Part shown: positions 8,104-16,673 of the stretch, piece after piece
How the letters are laid out: each line of letters starts with the position of its first letter
How positions within the stretch are numbered: the stretch's first letter is position 1
NCBI RefSeq assembly: GCF_002102265.1
Contig: NZ_LQPG01000040.1
Span: 1-64,000, forward strand
Direction: 5' to 3'
From: Mycolicibacter longobardus
GTDB taxonomy: Bacteria; Actinomycetota; Actinomycetes; Mycobacteriales; Mycobacteriaceae
Length of the DNA: 64,000 bases
The notes under the pieces: generated by a model
The model's database searches: none
Told to the model about the DNA's origin: nothing
The model's input: only the letters and a program-made list of their open reading frames with translations
Program-made: the position numbers and the translations under genes

Positions 8104-8271
8104 ATGAGTGACCTCGTCAGCGCCTACGCGACCATCATCGCGTTCGTCCTTCTGACCCTGCTTCCGCTGTGGATCCCGGTGGGAATCACGATCGCTCCGG
8201 CAATCGCCGCGCGGATTCGGCGGTTCCGCGGGACTACGACGGGACCGACGCCGCAGCCCTCCGAAATCTAG
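8104..8271 (+). CDS. Small predicted membrane protein, 55 residues
   Basis: The ATG at 8104 follows a GCGGAGGAAG ribosome-binding sequence, though at slightly long spacing. The peptide has one hydrophobic span at about residues 8-36 followed by a basic tail (RIRRFRG), as expected for a single-pass inner-membrane protein with the C-terminus inside. No family is recognised. The TAG stop lies in CTAG, whose other strand is the stop of fadA6, so the two genes converge with four shared bases. A real gene is likely but not certain at this length. Confidence 0.5.
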   Translation: MSDLVSAYATIIAFVLLTLLPLWIPVGITIAPAIAARIRRFRGTTTGPTPQPSEI

Positions 8272-9434
8272 CCGCCGAGCCGTTCGATGATGGTGACGTT
8301 GGCAGTGCCGCCACCCTCGCACATGGTCTGCAATCCGTACTTCCCGCCGGTGCGCTCCAGCTCGTTGAGCATGGTGGTGAAGAGCTTCGCCCCGGTGGCT
8401 CCCAACGGGTGACCCAGCGCGATCGCCCCGCCGTTGGGGTTGACCTTGGCCGGGTCGATCGGGAACTCCTTCATCCAGGCCTGGACCACCGGCGCGAACG
8501 CCTCGTTGATCTCTACAACATCAATGTCATCGATGCTCAGGCCGGTCTTCTCCAGCGCGTAACGGGTGGCCGGGATCGGGCCGGTCAGCATGATCACCGG
8601 GTCGTCACCGCGGGCGCTGATGTGATGAATTCGCGCGCGGGGGGTCAGTTTGTGGTCCTTGACGGCCTGATCGGAGGCGAGCAGCACCGCGGCCGACCCG
8701 TCACAGATCTGGCTGGACACCGCGGCGGTAAGCCGGCCACCCTCGACCAGCGTCTTGAGACCGGCCATCTTCTCCAGCGTGGATTCACGCGGGCACTCGT
8801 CGACCCGGAAGCCGTCGACATCGATGATCTCGTTGTCGAAACGCCCCTCGGCGATCGCGGCGAACGCCCGCTGATGGCTCTGCAGGGCGAAGCGCTCCAT
8901 GTCCTCGCGGGAGATGTCCCAGCGCTCGGCGATCATCTCGGCGCCGCGGAACTGGGAGACTTCCTCGTCGCCGTAGCGCTCCAGCCACTTCTTCGACTCG
9001 TTGGTCGGCGAGGTGAAGCCGAACTGCTCGCCGACGATCATCGCCGACGAGATCGGGATCCAGCTCATGTTCTGCACGCCCCCGGCCACGATCAGGTCCG
9101 CGGTACGCGACATGATCGCCTGCGCCCCGAAGGAGATCGCCTGCTGGCTGGAACCGCACTGCCGGTCGACGGTGACCCCGGGGACCCCTTCGGGGTAGCC
9201 GGCGGCCAGCCATGCCAGCCGACCGATGTTGCCGGCCTGGCCACCGATGGCGTCCACGCAGCCGGTGATCACGTCGTCGACGGCAGCCGGGTCGACATCC
9301 ACCCGGTCCAGCAGGCCGCGAAACGCCAACGCGCCCAAGTCGATCGGGTGATAGGCGGCCAGCGACCCGTTGCGCTTGCCGACGGCGGTACGGACGGCGT
9401 CGATGACATACGCCTCAGAAACTTGTGCGGCCAT
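8268..9434 (-). CDS. fadA6: Acetyl-CoA acyltransferase (thiolase) FadA6
   Basis: A 388-residue thiolase. The start ATG at 9434 follows AAGGAG. The nucleophilic Cys lies in VDRQCGSSQQA near residue 90, and the C-terminal GGAIALGHPLGATGAK and CEGGG motifs supply the catalytic His and second Cys. In steroid degradation FadA6 cleaves the CoA thioester formed after IpdAB has opened ring C, releasing small acyl-CoA units. It is the last gene of the minus-strand unit fadE30-ipdF-like-kstR2-fadA6, one base after kstR2. Confidence 0.93.
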   Translation of the reverse strand: MAAQVSEAYVIDAVRTAVGKRNGSLAAYHPIDLGALAFRGLLDRVDVDPAAVDDVITGCVDAIGGQAGNIGRLAWLAAGYPEGVPGVTVDRQCGSSQQAISFGAQAIMSRTADLIVAGGVQNMSWIPISSAMIVGEQFGFTSPTNESKKWLERYGDEEVSQFRGAEMIAERWDISREDMERFALQSHQRAFAAIAEGRFDNEIIDVDGFRVDECPRESTLEKMAGLKTLVEGGRLTAAVSSQICDGSAAVLLASDQAVKDHKLTPRARIHHISARGDDPVIMLTGPIPATRYALEKTGLSIDDIDVVEINEAFAPVVQAWMKEFPIDPAKVNPNGGAIALGHPLGATGAKLFTTMLNELERTGGKYGLQTMCEGGGTANVTIIERLGG

Positions 9435-9435
9435 T

Positions 9436-10014
9436 TCAGACTCCTTCTTTGGTGATTCCACCCAGCACGATGGCGAGGTACTGCCTGCCGACTTCCTCGG
9501 CCGTCAAGGGACCACCCGGTTGGTACCAGCGCACCGATACCCAGGTGGTGTCGCGAATGAAGCGGTACACCAGGTCAACGTCGAGGTCGGGCCGGAAACA
9601 TCCCGCTTCGATACCCTGCGCCAGCACGTCCAGCCACATCTTGCGTTGCTGCCGGTTGCGTTCGTCGACGTAGGAGAACCGCTCATGGGACGACAGCCGC
9701 TTGGCTTCGTCCTGGTAGATGACGACCTGGGCGTGCCGGTGCTCGATGGCGTCGAACGAGGCGAGAAACAGTCCCTCGAGGCGCTCCAGCGGATCGGTCT
9801 CGTGATCGATGATCTGCTGGTAGCGGTCGAACAGCCAGTCCAGGAAGTCGCGCAGCACCTCATCGACCATCTCCTCCTTGGACGAGAAGTGGTGATACAG
9901 ACTCCCCGACAGGATCCCGGCGGCGTCGGCGATGTCGCGCACGGTGGTGGCACGCAGGCCACGCTCGGCGATCATCGCCGCAGCCAGGTTCAGCAGTTCG
10001 TCACGACGGGTCAT
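9436..10014 (-). CDS. kstR2: TetR-family repressor KstR2
   Basis: A 192-residue repressor of the HIP regulon. The helix-turn-helix spans about residues 22-48 (TTVRDIADAAGILSGSLYHHF). The ligand domain keeps the conserved HAQVVIYQDEA and IRDTTWVSVRWY segments. KstR2 is known to bind palindromic AnCAAGnnCTTGnT sites and to be released by HIP-CoA; two such sites occur in this window. The M. tuberculosis protein has a slightly longer N-terminus. Here the ATG at 10014 stands four bases after the preceding stop. It sits inside its own regulated operon, giving autoregulation from the operator at 11981-11994. Confidence 0.95.
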   Translation of the reverse strand: MTRRDELLNLAAAMIAERGLRATTVRDIADAAGILSGSLYHHFSSKEEMVDEVLRDFLDWLFDRYQQIIDHETDPLERLEGLFLASFDAIEHRHAQVVIYQDEAKRLSSHERFSYVDERNRQQRKMWLDVLAQGIEAGCFRPDLDVDLVYRFIRDTTWVSVRWYQPGGPLTAEEVGRQYLAIVLGGITKEGV

Positions 10015-10018
10015 GGCA

Positions 10019-10819
10019 TCAGGCCCGCTGGCTGGAAACCGAGATGACCTCGCCGGTCAGGTAGCTGGAGTAGTCGCTGGCCAGAAACGCGATGGTGGTG
10101 GCGATCTCCCACGGCTCGGCGGCCCGGCCGAACGCCTCACCGTCGGCGAGCCGGTCCAGCAGTTCGGAGGAACTGGTCTTCTCCAGGAACTTGTGCCGGG
10201 CGATGGACGGCGAGACGGCGTTGATCCGCACCCCGTATTCGACGGCCTCGATCGCGCTGCACCGGGTCAGGGCCATCACACCGGCCTTGGCCGCCGCGTA
10301 GTGCGACTGGGAATGCTGAGCGCGCCAACCCAATACGCTGGCGTTGTTGACGATCACCCCACCGTGGGAGACCCCGCGGAAGTAGCGCAACGCGGCCCGG
10401 GTCGCCCGCATCACCGAGTTGAGGGTCACGTTCAGCACGCGGTCCCACTCGTCGTCGGTCATGTCGATCACCGGAGTCTGCCCACCGAGCCCGGCGTTGT
10501 TGACCAGCACGTCGAGCCGGCCCATCTTCGCCACGGCCTCGTCGAACAGCGCGTCCACCGCGGCGGTGGAGGTGACGTCGCAGACCACCGCCTCCACCCG
10601 ACCCAACCCGAGGCCGGCCAGTTCATCGCGGGTCTCGCCGAGGCGGCGTTCGTGATAGTCGGAGACCACGACGTCGGCGCCCTCGAGCAGCGCACGTCGC
10701 GCGGTGGTGGAACCGATACCGGTGCCGGCGGCAGCCGTCACCAGGACCGTCTTGCCCGCCAATAGGCCGTGCCCGGCAACCTCATCCGGCACCTTGGACA
10801 GATCCGAAGTCGAGCTCAT
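10019..10819 (-). CDS. Short-chain dehydrogenase, Rv3559c / IpdF-like
   Basis: A 266-residue SDR with the cofactor loop TAAAGTGIGS near residue 30, NNAGLGG, and a Ser/Tyr/Lys active site in SHYAAAKAGV. The start ATG at 10819 overlaps the fadE30 stop by four bases, although the frame is open upstream. In M. tuberculosis Rv3559c belongs to the KstR2 regulon and corresponds to the oxidoreductase usually called IpdF, acting on the hydroxylated HIP side. That functional link is by orthology and context only. In M. tuberculosis PPE64 separates this gene from kstR2; here they are four bases apart. Confidence 0.85.
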   Translation of the reverse strand: MSSTSDLSKVPDEVAGHGLLAGKTVLVTAAAGTGIGSTTARRALLEGADVVVSDYHERRLGETRDELAGLGLGRVEAVVCDVTSTAAVDALFDEAVAKMGRLDVLVNNAGLGGQTPVIDMTDDEWDRVLNVTLNSVMRATRAALRYFRGVSHGGVIVNNASVLGWRAQHSQSHYAAAKAGVMALTRCSAIEAVEYGVRINAVSPSIARHKFLEKTSSSELLDRLADGEAFGRAAEPWEIATTIAFLASDYSSYLTGEVISVSSQRA

Positions 10820-11964
10820 CCCTTTGCCTCCCGGGGTAGGCCGAGAACCCGCTCGGCGATGATGTTGCGCTGAATCTCGTTGGACCCGCCGTAGATGGTG
10901 TCGCTGCGGGTGAACAGGTAGAGCCGCTGCCACTCGTCGAACTCGCCGTCGGCCAACACCATCGAGTCGCGCCCGATCACGTCCATGGCCAGCTCGCCGA
11001 GATCGCGATGCCAGTTGGCCCACAGCAGTTTCGAGACGTTGTCTTGCCCGGGCTGCTCGACGTCCATGGTGGCCAGCGCATAGGACCGCATCGACCGCAG
11101 GCCGACCCAGGAGCGGGTCAGCCGCTCACGGATCAGCGGGTCCTCGGCGGCGCCGTTGCGTTGTGCGAGCTCGGCGAGCGCGGAAAGTTCACGCGCGTAA
11201 CGGATCTGCTGCCCCAGCGTGGACACGCCTCGCTCGAAGGTGAGCGTGCCCATCGCCACCTTCCAACCGTCGCCGGGCTCGCCGACCACCAGGTCGGCAT
11301 CGGTGCGGGCGTCGTCGAAGAACACCTCGTTGAACTCCGAGGTGCCGGTCAGCTGCACGATCGGCCGGATCTCAACTCCGGGCTGGTCCAGCGGCACCAG
11401 CAGGTAGGACAGCCCGTTGTGCCGCTTAGAGCCCTTCTCGGTGCGGGCCACCACGAAGCACCACTGCGACAGGTGCGCCAGCGACGTCCAGACCTTCTGC
11501 CCGTTTATCACCCACGCGTCCCCGTCGAGCACCGCGGTGGTGGCCACATTGGCCAGGTCGCTTCCGGCGCCCGGCTCGGAGTAGCCCTGACACCACAGCT
11601 CGGTGACATTGCGGATGCCGGGCAGGAATCGCTGCTGCTGCTCAGGCGTGCCGAAGGCGATCAGCGTCGGCCCCAGCAGCTCCTCGCCCAGGTGGTTGAC
11701 CTTGTCGGGCGCGTCGGCGCGGGCGTACTCCTCGTAGAACGCCACCCGGTGCGCCACCGACAGGCCACGCCCGCCGTGCTCCACCGGCCAGCCCAGGCAG
11801 GTCAGCCCGGCGTCGGCCAGATGGCGGTTCCACGCCATCCGCTCCTCGAACGCCTCATGCTCGCGCCCGGGGCCGCCGAGGCCCTTGAGCTTGGCGAACT
11901 CCCCGACCAGGTTGTCGGCCAGCCACGCACGGACCTCAGCCCGGAACTCCTCGACTGCTTGCAC
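10816..11964 (-). CDS. fadE30: Acyl-CoA dehydrogenase FadE30
   Basis: A 382-residue FAD-dependent acyl-CoA dehydrogenase. The GTG at 11964 is the start and lies 16 bases from the KstR2 operator, so the leader is very short. FAD-binding signatures WCQGYSEPGAGSDL and GQKVWTSLAH are clear, as is the C-terminal YGGSNEIQRNIIAERVLGLPR. Orthologues dehydrogenate a HIP-CoA intermediate early in C/D-ring breakdown. It heads the operon fadE30-SDR-kstR2-fadA6 and is divergent from fadD3. Confidence 0.93.
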   Translation of the reverse strand: MQAVEEFRAEVRAWLADNLVGEFAKLKGLGGPGREHEAFEERMAWNRHLADAGLTCLGWPVEHGGRGLSVAHRVAFYEEYARADAPDKVNHLGEELLGPTLIAFGTPEQQQRFLPGIRNVTELWCQGYSEPGAGSDLANVATTAVLDGDAWVINGQKVWTSLAHLSQWCFVVARTEKGSKRHNGLSYLLVPLDQPGVEIRPIVQLTGTSEFNEVFFDDARTDADLVVGEPGDGWKVAMGTLTFERGVSTLGQQIRYARELSALAELAQRNGAAEDPLIRERLTRSWVGLRSMRSYALATMDVEQPGQDNVSKLLWANWHRDLGELAMDVIGRDSMVLADGEFDEWQRLYLFTRSDTIYGGSNEIQRNIIAERVLGLPREAKG

Positions 11965-11980
11965 CCTTGTAGGCTAACCT

Positions 11981-11994
11981 ACCAAGCACTTGCT
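11981..11994. promoter_or_regulatory. KstR2 operator between fadE30 and fadD3
   Basis: ACCAAGCACTTGCT matches AnCAAGnnCTTGnT at every fixed position. It lies in the 70-base divergent region between fadE30 (start 11964) and fadD3 (start 12035) and is positioned to control both operons, including kstR2 itself. Confidence 0.92.
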
Positions 11995-12034
11995 CGGCTA
12001 CGGGCCGTCAAGCCCAGGAGGAGGAGTGGCGCCG

Positions 12035-13579
12035 ATGAGCACAGAACCGCAGACCACTCCTGCGGCGCTGGACCACATCGCGCGTGCGCTTCCCGACCAT
12101 GACGCCCTGGTCACCGAGGACAAACGTCTCACCTACAGCCAGCTGCGCGACGAGGTGCGTCGGGCGGCCGCCGCGCTGATCACCCTCGGCGTGGGACCCG
12201 GCGACCGCGTCGCGCTGTGGTCGCCGAACACCTGGCACTGGGTCATCACCTGCCTGGGCACGCACTACGCCGGTGGCGTGCTGGTGCCGTTGAACACCCG
12301 CTATACCGCCGCGGAGGCCACCGACATCCTGGCCCGCAGCAAAGCCAAGGTGCTGGTCGGGATGGGCCGGTTCCTCAAGACCGACCGCCTCGCCGAGCTG
12401 GACCGCGGCGCACTGCCGGAGCTGGCGCACGTGGTCCGGGTGCCGATCGATGCGACCGACGGGACCTGGGACGAGTTCATCGCCGGCGGCGCAGCGGTGG
12501 CAGCCACCGAAATCGACTCCCGCGCGGCCGCAGTGCGCCCCGACGACCTCTCCGACATCCTGTTCACCTCCGGAACCACCGGTCGCAGCAAAGGGGTGCT
12601 CTGCGCCCACCGGCAGTCACTGGCCGGCCCCGCGGCCTGGGCGGCGTGCGGCCAGATGACCGGCGATGACCGCTACCTGTGCATCAACCCGTTCTTTCAC
12701 AACTTCGGCTACAAGGCCGGGATCCTGGCCTGCCTGCAGACCGGGGCAACCCTGATCCCGCAACTGACCTTCGACCCGGCCCAAGCGCTGCGCGCCATCG
12801 AGGAGCACCGGATCACCGTGCTGCCCGGTCCGCCCACCATCTACCAGACCCTGCTGGATCACCCCGAGCGTGACCGGCACGACCTGAGCTCGCTTCGGTT
12901 CGCGGTCACCGGGGCGGCCACCGTGCCGGTGGTGCTCATCGAACGCATGCAGACCGAGCTCGACATCGACATCGTGCTCACCGCGTACGGGCTGACCGAA
13001 TCCGGCGGGTTCGCCACCATGTGCCGCGCCGACGACGACGCCGTCACCGTCGCCACCACCTGCGGGCGCCCGATCGCCGACTTCGAGCTGCAGATCGACG
13101 GCGCCGCTCAGCCCGGAGAAGCCGGTGAGGTGCTGCTGCGCAGCGCCAACATCATGCTCGGATACCTCGACGACCCGGAGGCCACCGCCGCGGCGGTCGA
13201 CGCACAGGGCTGGCTGCACACCGGTGACGTCGGCACCGTGGATGCGGCCGGAAACCTGCGGATCACCGACCGGCTCAAAGACATGTACATCTGCGGAGGT
13301 TTCAACGTCTACCCTGCCGAAATCGAGCAGGCGCTAGCCCGCCTCGACGGGGTGGCCGACGTGGCCGTGATCGGGGTGCCCGACGAACGGCTCGGCGAAG
13401 TGGGCCGGGCCTTCATCGTGCGCCGGGCCGGCTCGGAGTTGGACGAGTCGGCAGTGATCGCTTACGCCCGTGAACATCTGGCGAACTTCAAGGCACCTAG
13501 ATCGGTGACCTTCACCGACTCCCTACCGCGCAATCCCGGCGGCAAGGTGGTCAAGCATGAATTGAGGGAGTGGGCCTGA
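12035..13579 (+). CDS. fadD3: HIP-CoA ligase FadD3
   Basis: A 514-residue AMP-forming acyl-CoA synthetase. The ATG at 12035 follows AGGAGGAGG at good spacing; a GTG at 12026 is too close to that site. The ATP/AMP loop is FTSGTTGRSKGV near residue 180, with YGLTESGG near 325, the hinge region DRLKDMYICGGFNVYP near 420 and the catalytic Lys in NPGGKVVK near the end. FadD3 is known to activate HIP with CoA, the entry step to the last two steroid rings. The next gene starts in the overlapping TGATG. Confidence 0.95.
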   Translation: MSTEPQTTPAALDHIARALPDHDALVTEDKRLTYSQLRDEVRRAAAALITLGVGPGDRVALWSPNTWHWVITCLGTHYAGGVLVPLNTRYTAAEATDILARSKAKVLVGMGRFLKTDRLAELDRGALPELAHVVRVPIDATDGTWDEFIAGGAAVAATEIDSRAAAVRPDDLSDILFTSGTTGRSKGVLCAHRQSLAGPAAWAACGQMTGDDRYLCINPFFHNFGYKAGILACLQTGATLIPQLTFDPAQALRAIEEHRITVLPGPPTIYQTLLDHPERDRHDLSSLRFAVTGAATVPVVLIERMQTELDIDIVLTAYGLTESGGFATMCRADDDAVTVATTCGRPIADFELQIDGAAQPGEAGEVLLRSANIMLGYLDDPEATAAAVDAQGWLHTGDVGTVDAAGNLRITDRLKDMYICGGFNVYPAEIEQALARLDGVADVAVIGVPDERLGEVGRAFIVRRAGSELDESAVIAYAREHLANFKAPRSVTFTDSLPRNPGGKVVKHELREWA

Positions 13580-14712
13580 TGGACCTGAATTTCGATGACG
13601 AGACCGAGGCATTTCGTGCCGAGGTGCGGGAGTTCCTGGCCGCGAACAAGGACAAGTTCCCGACTGAGTCCTACGACACCGCTGAGGGTTTCGAGCAGCA
13701 TCGCCGTTGGGACAAGGTGCTTTTCGACGCCGGCCTGTCGGTGATCGCCTGGCCGAAGAAGTACGGCGGGCGCGACGCCACCCTGCTGCAGTGGGTGGTG
13801 TACGAGGAGGAGTACTTCCGCGCCGGCGCGCCGGGCCGGGCCAGCGCCAACGGCACCTCGATGCTGGCGCCCACCCTGTTCGCGCATGGCACCGAAGAGC
13901 AACTGGACCGGGTGCTGCCGAAGATGGCCAGCGGCGAGGAGATCTGGGCGCAGGCGTGGTCTGAGCCCGAGTCCGGCAGCGACCTGGCGTCGCTGCGTTC
14001 GACGGCGACCAAGGTCGACGGCGGCTGGAAACTCAACGGGCAGAAGATCTGGAGCTCGCGCGCCCCGTTCGGTGAACGCGGCTTCGGGTTGTTCCGCTCC
14101 GACCCACAGGCCCAGCGCCACCACGGGCTGACCTACTTCATGTTCGACCTCAAGGCCGACGGGATCACCGTGCGTGCCATCGAGCAGCTCGGCGGGGAGA
14201 CCGGTTTCGGTGAGATCTTTCTCGACGACGTGTTCGTGCCGGACAACGACGTGATCGGTGTGCCGAACGAGGGCTGGCGCGCCGCGATGAGCACCTCGAG
14301 CAACGAGCGCGGCATGAGCCTGCGCAGCCCGGCCCGCTTCCTGGTGGGTGCCGAGAAACTGGCCACACTCTGGAAGGACCACGGCAGCGACCCGGTGTTC
14401 ACCGACCGGGTTGCCGACGCCTGGATCAAGGCGCAGGCCTACCGGTTACAGACCTTCGGGACCGTCACCCGGCTGGCCGCCGGCGGCGAGCTGGGCGCGG
14501 AATCCTCGGTCACCAAGGTGTTCTGGTCCGATTTGGACGTCGCGCTGCACCAGACCGGCCTGGATATCCGCGGCGCCGACGGCGAGCTCGCCGATGCCTG
14601 GACCCACGGTTACCTGTTCGCGCTCGGCGGACCGATTTACGCCGGCACCAACGAGATTCAGCGCAATATCATCGCCGAGCGGCTGCTGGGCCTGCCCCGG
14701 GAGAAGAAGTGA
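13579..14712 (+). CDS. fadE31: Acyl-CoA dehydrogenase FadE31
   Basis: A 377-residue acyl-CoA dehydrogenase subunit. The ATG at 13579 overlaps the fadD3 stop and matches the orthologous start MDLNFDDET. It has the full FAD signatures WAQAWSEPESGSDL and GQKIWSSRA and the terminal YAGTNEIQRNIIAERLLGLPR. In M. tuberculosis such steroid FadE proteins form two-gene heterotetramers, and FadE31 pairs with FadE32. FadE32 follows directly here with a GTGA overlap. The sequence ends in EKK, with no sign of truncation. Confidence 0.93.
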   Translation: MDLNFDDETEAFRAEVREFLAANKDKFPTESYDTAEGFEQHRRWDKVLFDAGLSVIAWPKKYGGRDATLLQWVVYEEEYFRAGAPGRASANGTSMLAPTLFAHGTEEQLDRVLPKMASGEEIWAQAWSEPESGSDLASLRSTATKVDGGWKLNGQKIWSSRAPFGERGFGLFRSDPQAQRHHGLTYFMFDLKADGITVRAIEQLGGETGFGEIFLDDVFVPDNDVIGVPNEGWRAAMSTSSNERGMSLRSPARFLVGAEKLATLWKDHGSDPVFTDRVADAWIKAQAYRLQTFGTVTRLAAGGELGAESSVTKVFWSDLDVALHQTGLDIRGADGELADAWTHGYLFALGGPIYAGTNEIQRNIIAERLLGLPREKK

Positions 14713-15689
14713 AATTCGATCTAGACCAAGAGCAGCGTGACTTCGCGGCCAGCATCGACGCAGCCCTCGGCGCCGCCGACGTCCCGAGCGCGGTGCGCGC
14801 CTGGGCGCAGGGCAACCCCGAGCCGGGCCGTGCGGTGTGGAACCAGCTCACCGAGCTCGGCGTCACCGCGCTGGCGGTGCCGGAGGAGTTCGACGGCATC
14901 GGCGCCCATCCGGTCGACCTGATGCTGGCCATCGAGGCGCTGGGTCGCTGGTGCGTGCCCGGTCCGGTAGTGGAATCGATTGCGGTGGCGCCGATTCTGC
15001 TGGCCGGTTCACCCGATGCCGGTGACCAACTGGCCGGGCTGGCCGCCGGTGAGCTGATCGCCACCGTGGCGCTTCCGCCGCACACCCCCCGCGCCGTCGA
15101 TGCCGATCGCGCCGATCTGGTCCTGCTGGCCGACAACGGCCAGGCCGGCACGGCACAGGCCGGCACCCGCCACGCCTCGGTGGACCCCAGCCGGGGAGTC
15201 TTCGACGTCACCGCGGGCGGGGAGAGCTGGGAGGCCGACACCACCCGTGCCTACGAGGTGGGTGCACTGGCAACCGCCGCACAGCTCATCGGGGCCGGCC
15301 AGGCGATGCTGAATACCGCCGTCGACTACGCCAAGCAGCGCACCCAGTTCGGCCGGGTGATCGGCGGCTACCAGGCGATCAAGCACAAGCTTGCCGACGT
15401 GCACATCGCACTCGAACTGGCCCGCCCGCTGGTTTACGGGGCGGCCCTGACTCTGGCTGATTCCGCGGCCGGACCGCTCCACGCCGACACCGCCCGCGAC
15501 GTCAGCGCCGCCAAGGTGGCCGCCTCGGATGCGGCATTGCTCGCGGCCCATTCCGCGTTGCAGACCCATGGCGCGATCGGCTTCACCAGCGAATGCGACC
15601 TGTCCCTGTGGTTGTTGCGGGTGCAGGCCCTGCGCCCGGCCTGGGGTGATCCGACCGCCCACCGGCGGCGAGTGTTGGAGGCGATCTAG
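14709..15689 (+). CDS. fadE32: Acyl-CoA dehydrogenase-like subunit FadE32
   Basis: A 326-residue acyl-CoA dehydrogenase homologue, shorter than FadE31 and of the subunit type that complements a partner. The GTG at 14709 overlaps the fadE31 stop. The C-terminal helical domain with RTQFGRVIGGYQAIKHKLAD and QTHGAIGFTSECDLSLWLLR is well preserved, while the FAD-contact loops are weaker than in FadE31. The catalytic base position could not be assigned by eye. It is inferred to form a heteromer with FadE31 for HIP-CoA breakdown. fadE33 follows with no intervening base. Confidence 0.9.
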   Translation: MKFDLDQEQRDFAASIDAALGAADVPSAVRAWAQGNPEPGRAVWNQLTELGVTALAVPEEFDGIGAHPVDLMLAIEALGRWCVPGPVVESIAVAPILLAGSPDAGDQLAGLAAGELIATVALPPHTPRAVDADRADLVLLADNGQAGTAQAGTRHASVDPSRGVFDVTAGGESWEADTTRAYEVGALATAAQLIGAGQAMLNTAVDYAKQRTQFGRVIGGYQAIKHKLADVHIALELARPLVYGAALTLADSAAGPLHADTARDVSAAKVAASDAALLAAHSALQTHGAIGFTSECDLSLWLLRVQALRPAWGDPTAHRRRVLEAI

Positions 15690-16652
15690 ATGGCTGCCCG
15701 CAACGAAGAACGCGACCTGCTGCGCCAGACCGTCGCGGCGCTGGTCGAGAAGCACGCCACACCCGAAGCCGTCCGGGCGGCCATGGAGTCCGACCGCGGC
15801 TACGACGAGACGCTGTGGCAGCTGCTCTGCGAGCAGGTCGGCGCCGCCGCCCTGGTGGTGCCCGAGGAACTCGGCGGGGCCGGTGGCGAACTGGGCGACG
15901 CCGCGGTCGTTCTCGAAGAACTGGGCAAGGCGCTGGTGCCCACCCCGCTGCTGGGCACCGTCCTGGCTGAGCTGGCCTTGCTGGCCGCGCCCGAGCCCGA
16001 CGGCACAGCCCTGGAGCAGCTGGCGGAAGGCAGCGCGATCGGAACGGTCGTCTTCGGCACCGACTACGCCGTCAACGGTGATCTGGTGGGTGCGGACGGC
16101 AGCGTCGTAATCGGCACCGACGGCGACCAGCTCAGCCGGTGGACCACGTTCACCAGCGAGCCGGCGGCCACCATGGACCCCACCCGTCGTCTGGGCCGGG
16201 TCACCGCCGGACAGACCGAGCCGATCGGCGCCGACCCCGGCATCGCGGACTACGCGGCGATCCTGCTGGCCGCCGAGCAGATCGGCGCGGCGACGCGCTG
16301 CCTGGACCTCACCGTGGAATACACCAAGGCCAGGGTGCAGTTCGGCCGGCCGATCGGCAGCTTCCAGGCGCTCAAGCACCGGATGGCCGATCTCTACGTC
16401 GCGGTCTCAGCTGCGCGCGCCGTCGTCGACGACGCGCTCACCGAACCCTCCACGACATCGGCCGCGCTGGCCAGAGTCGTTGCCAGCGAGGCATTCTCCA
16501 AGGTGGCCGGCGAGGCCGTTCAGCTGCACGGCGGCATCGCGATCACCTGGGAGAGCGACATCCAGCTGTATTTCAAACGCGCGCACGGCAGTTCACAACT
16601 GCTCGGTCATCCGTCCGAATACCTGCATCGGTTGCAGGCCGAAGTGTTCTAG
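15690..16652 (+). CDS. fadE33: Acyl-CoA dehydrogenase-like subunit FadE33
   Basis: A 320-residue acyl-CoA dehydrogenase homologue starting at the ATG directly after the fadE32 stop. It resembles FadE32 in size and layout, with KARVQFGRPIGSFQALKHRMADLY and HGGIAITWESDIQLYFKRA in the C-terminal domain. FadE32 and FadE33 probably arose by duplication. A partner-subunit role in steroid C/D-ring acyl-CoA dehydrogenation is inferred from the operon and its KstR2 control. In M. tuberculosis aspB comes next; here an Ntn-hydrolase gene intervenes. Confidence 0.9.
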   Translation: MAARNEERDLLRQTVAALVEKHATPEAVRAAMESDRGYDETLWQLLCEQVGAAALVVPEELGGAGGELGDAAVVLEELGKALVPTPLLGTVLAELALLAAPEPDGTALEQLAEGSAIGTVVFGTDYAVNGDLVGADGSVVIGTDGDQLSRWTTFTSEPAATMDPTRRLGRVTAGQTEPIGADPGIADYAAILLAAEQIGAATRCLDLTVEYTKARVQFGRPIGSFQALKHRMADLYVAVSAARAVVDDALTEPSTTSAALARVVASEAFSKVAGEAVQLHGGIAITWESDIQLYFKRAHGSSQLLGHPSEYLHRLQAEVF

Positions 16653-16673
16653 AAGTCCCGTACGGTAAGACGC

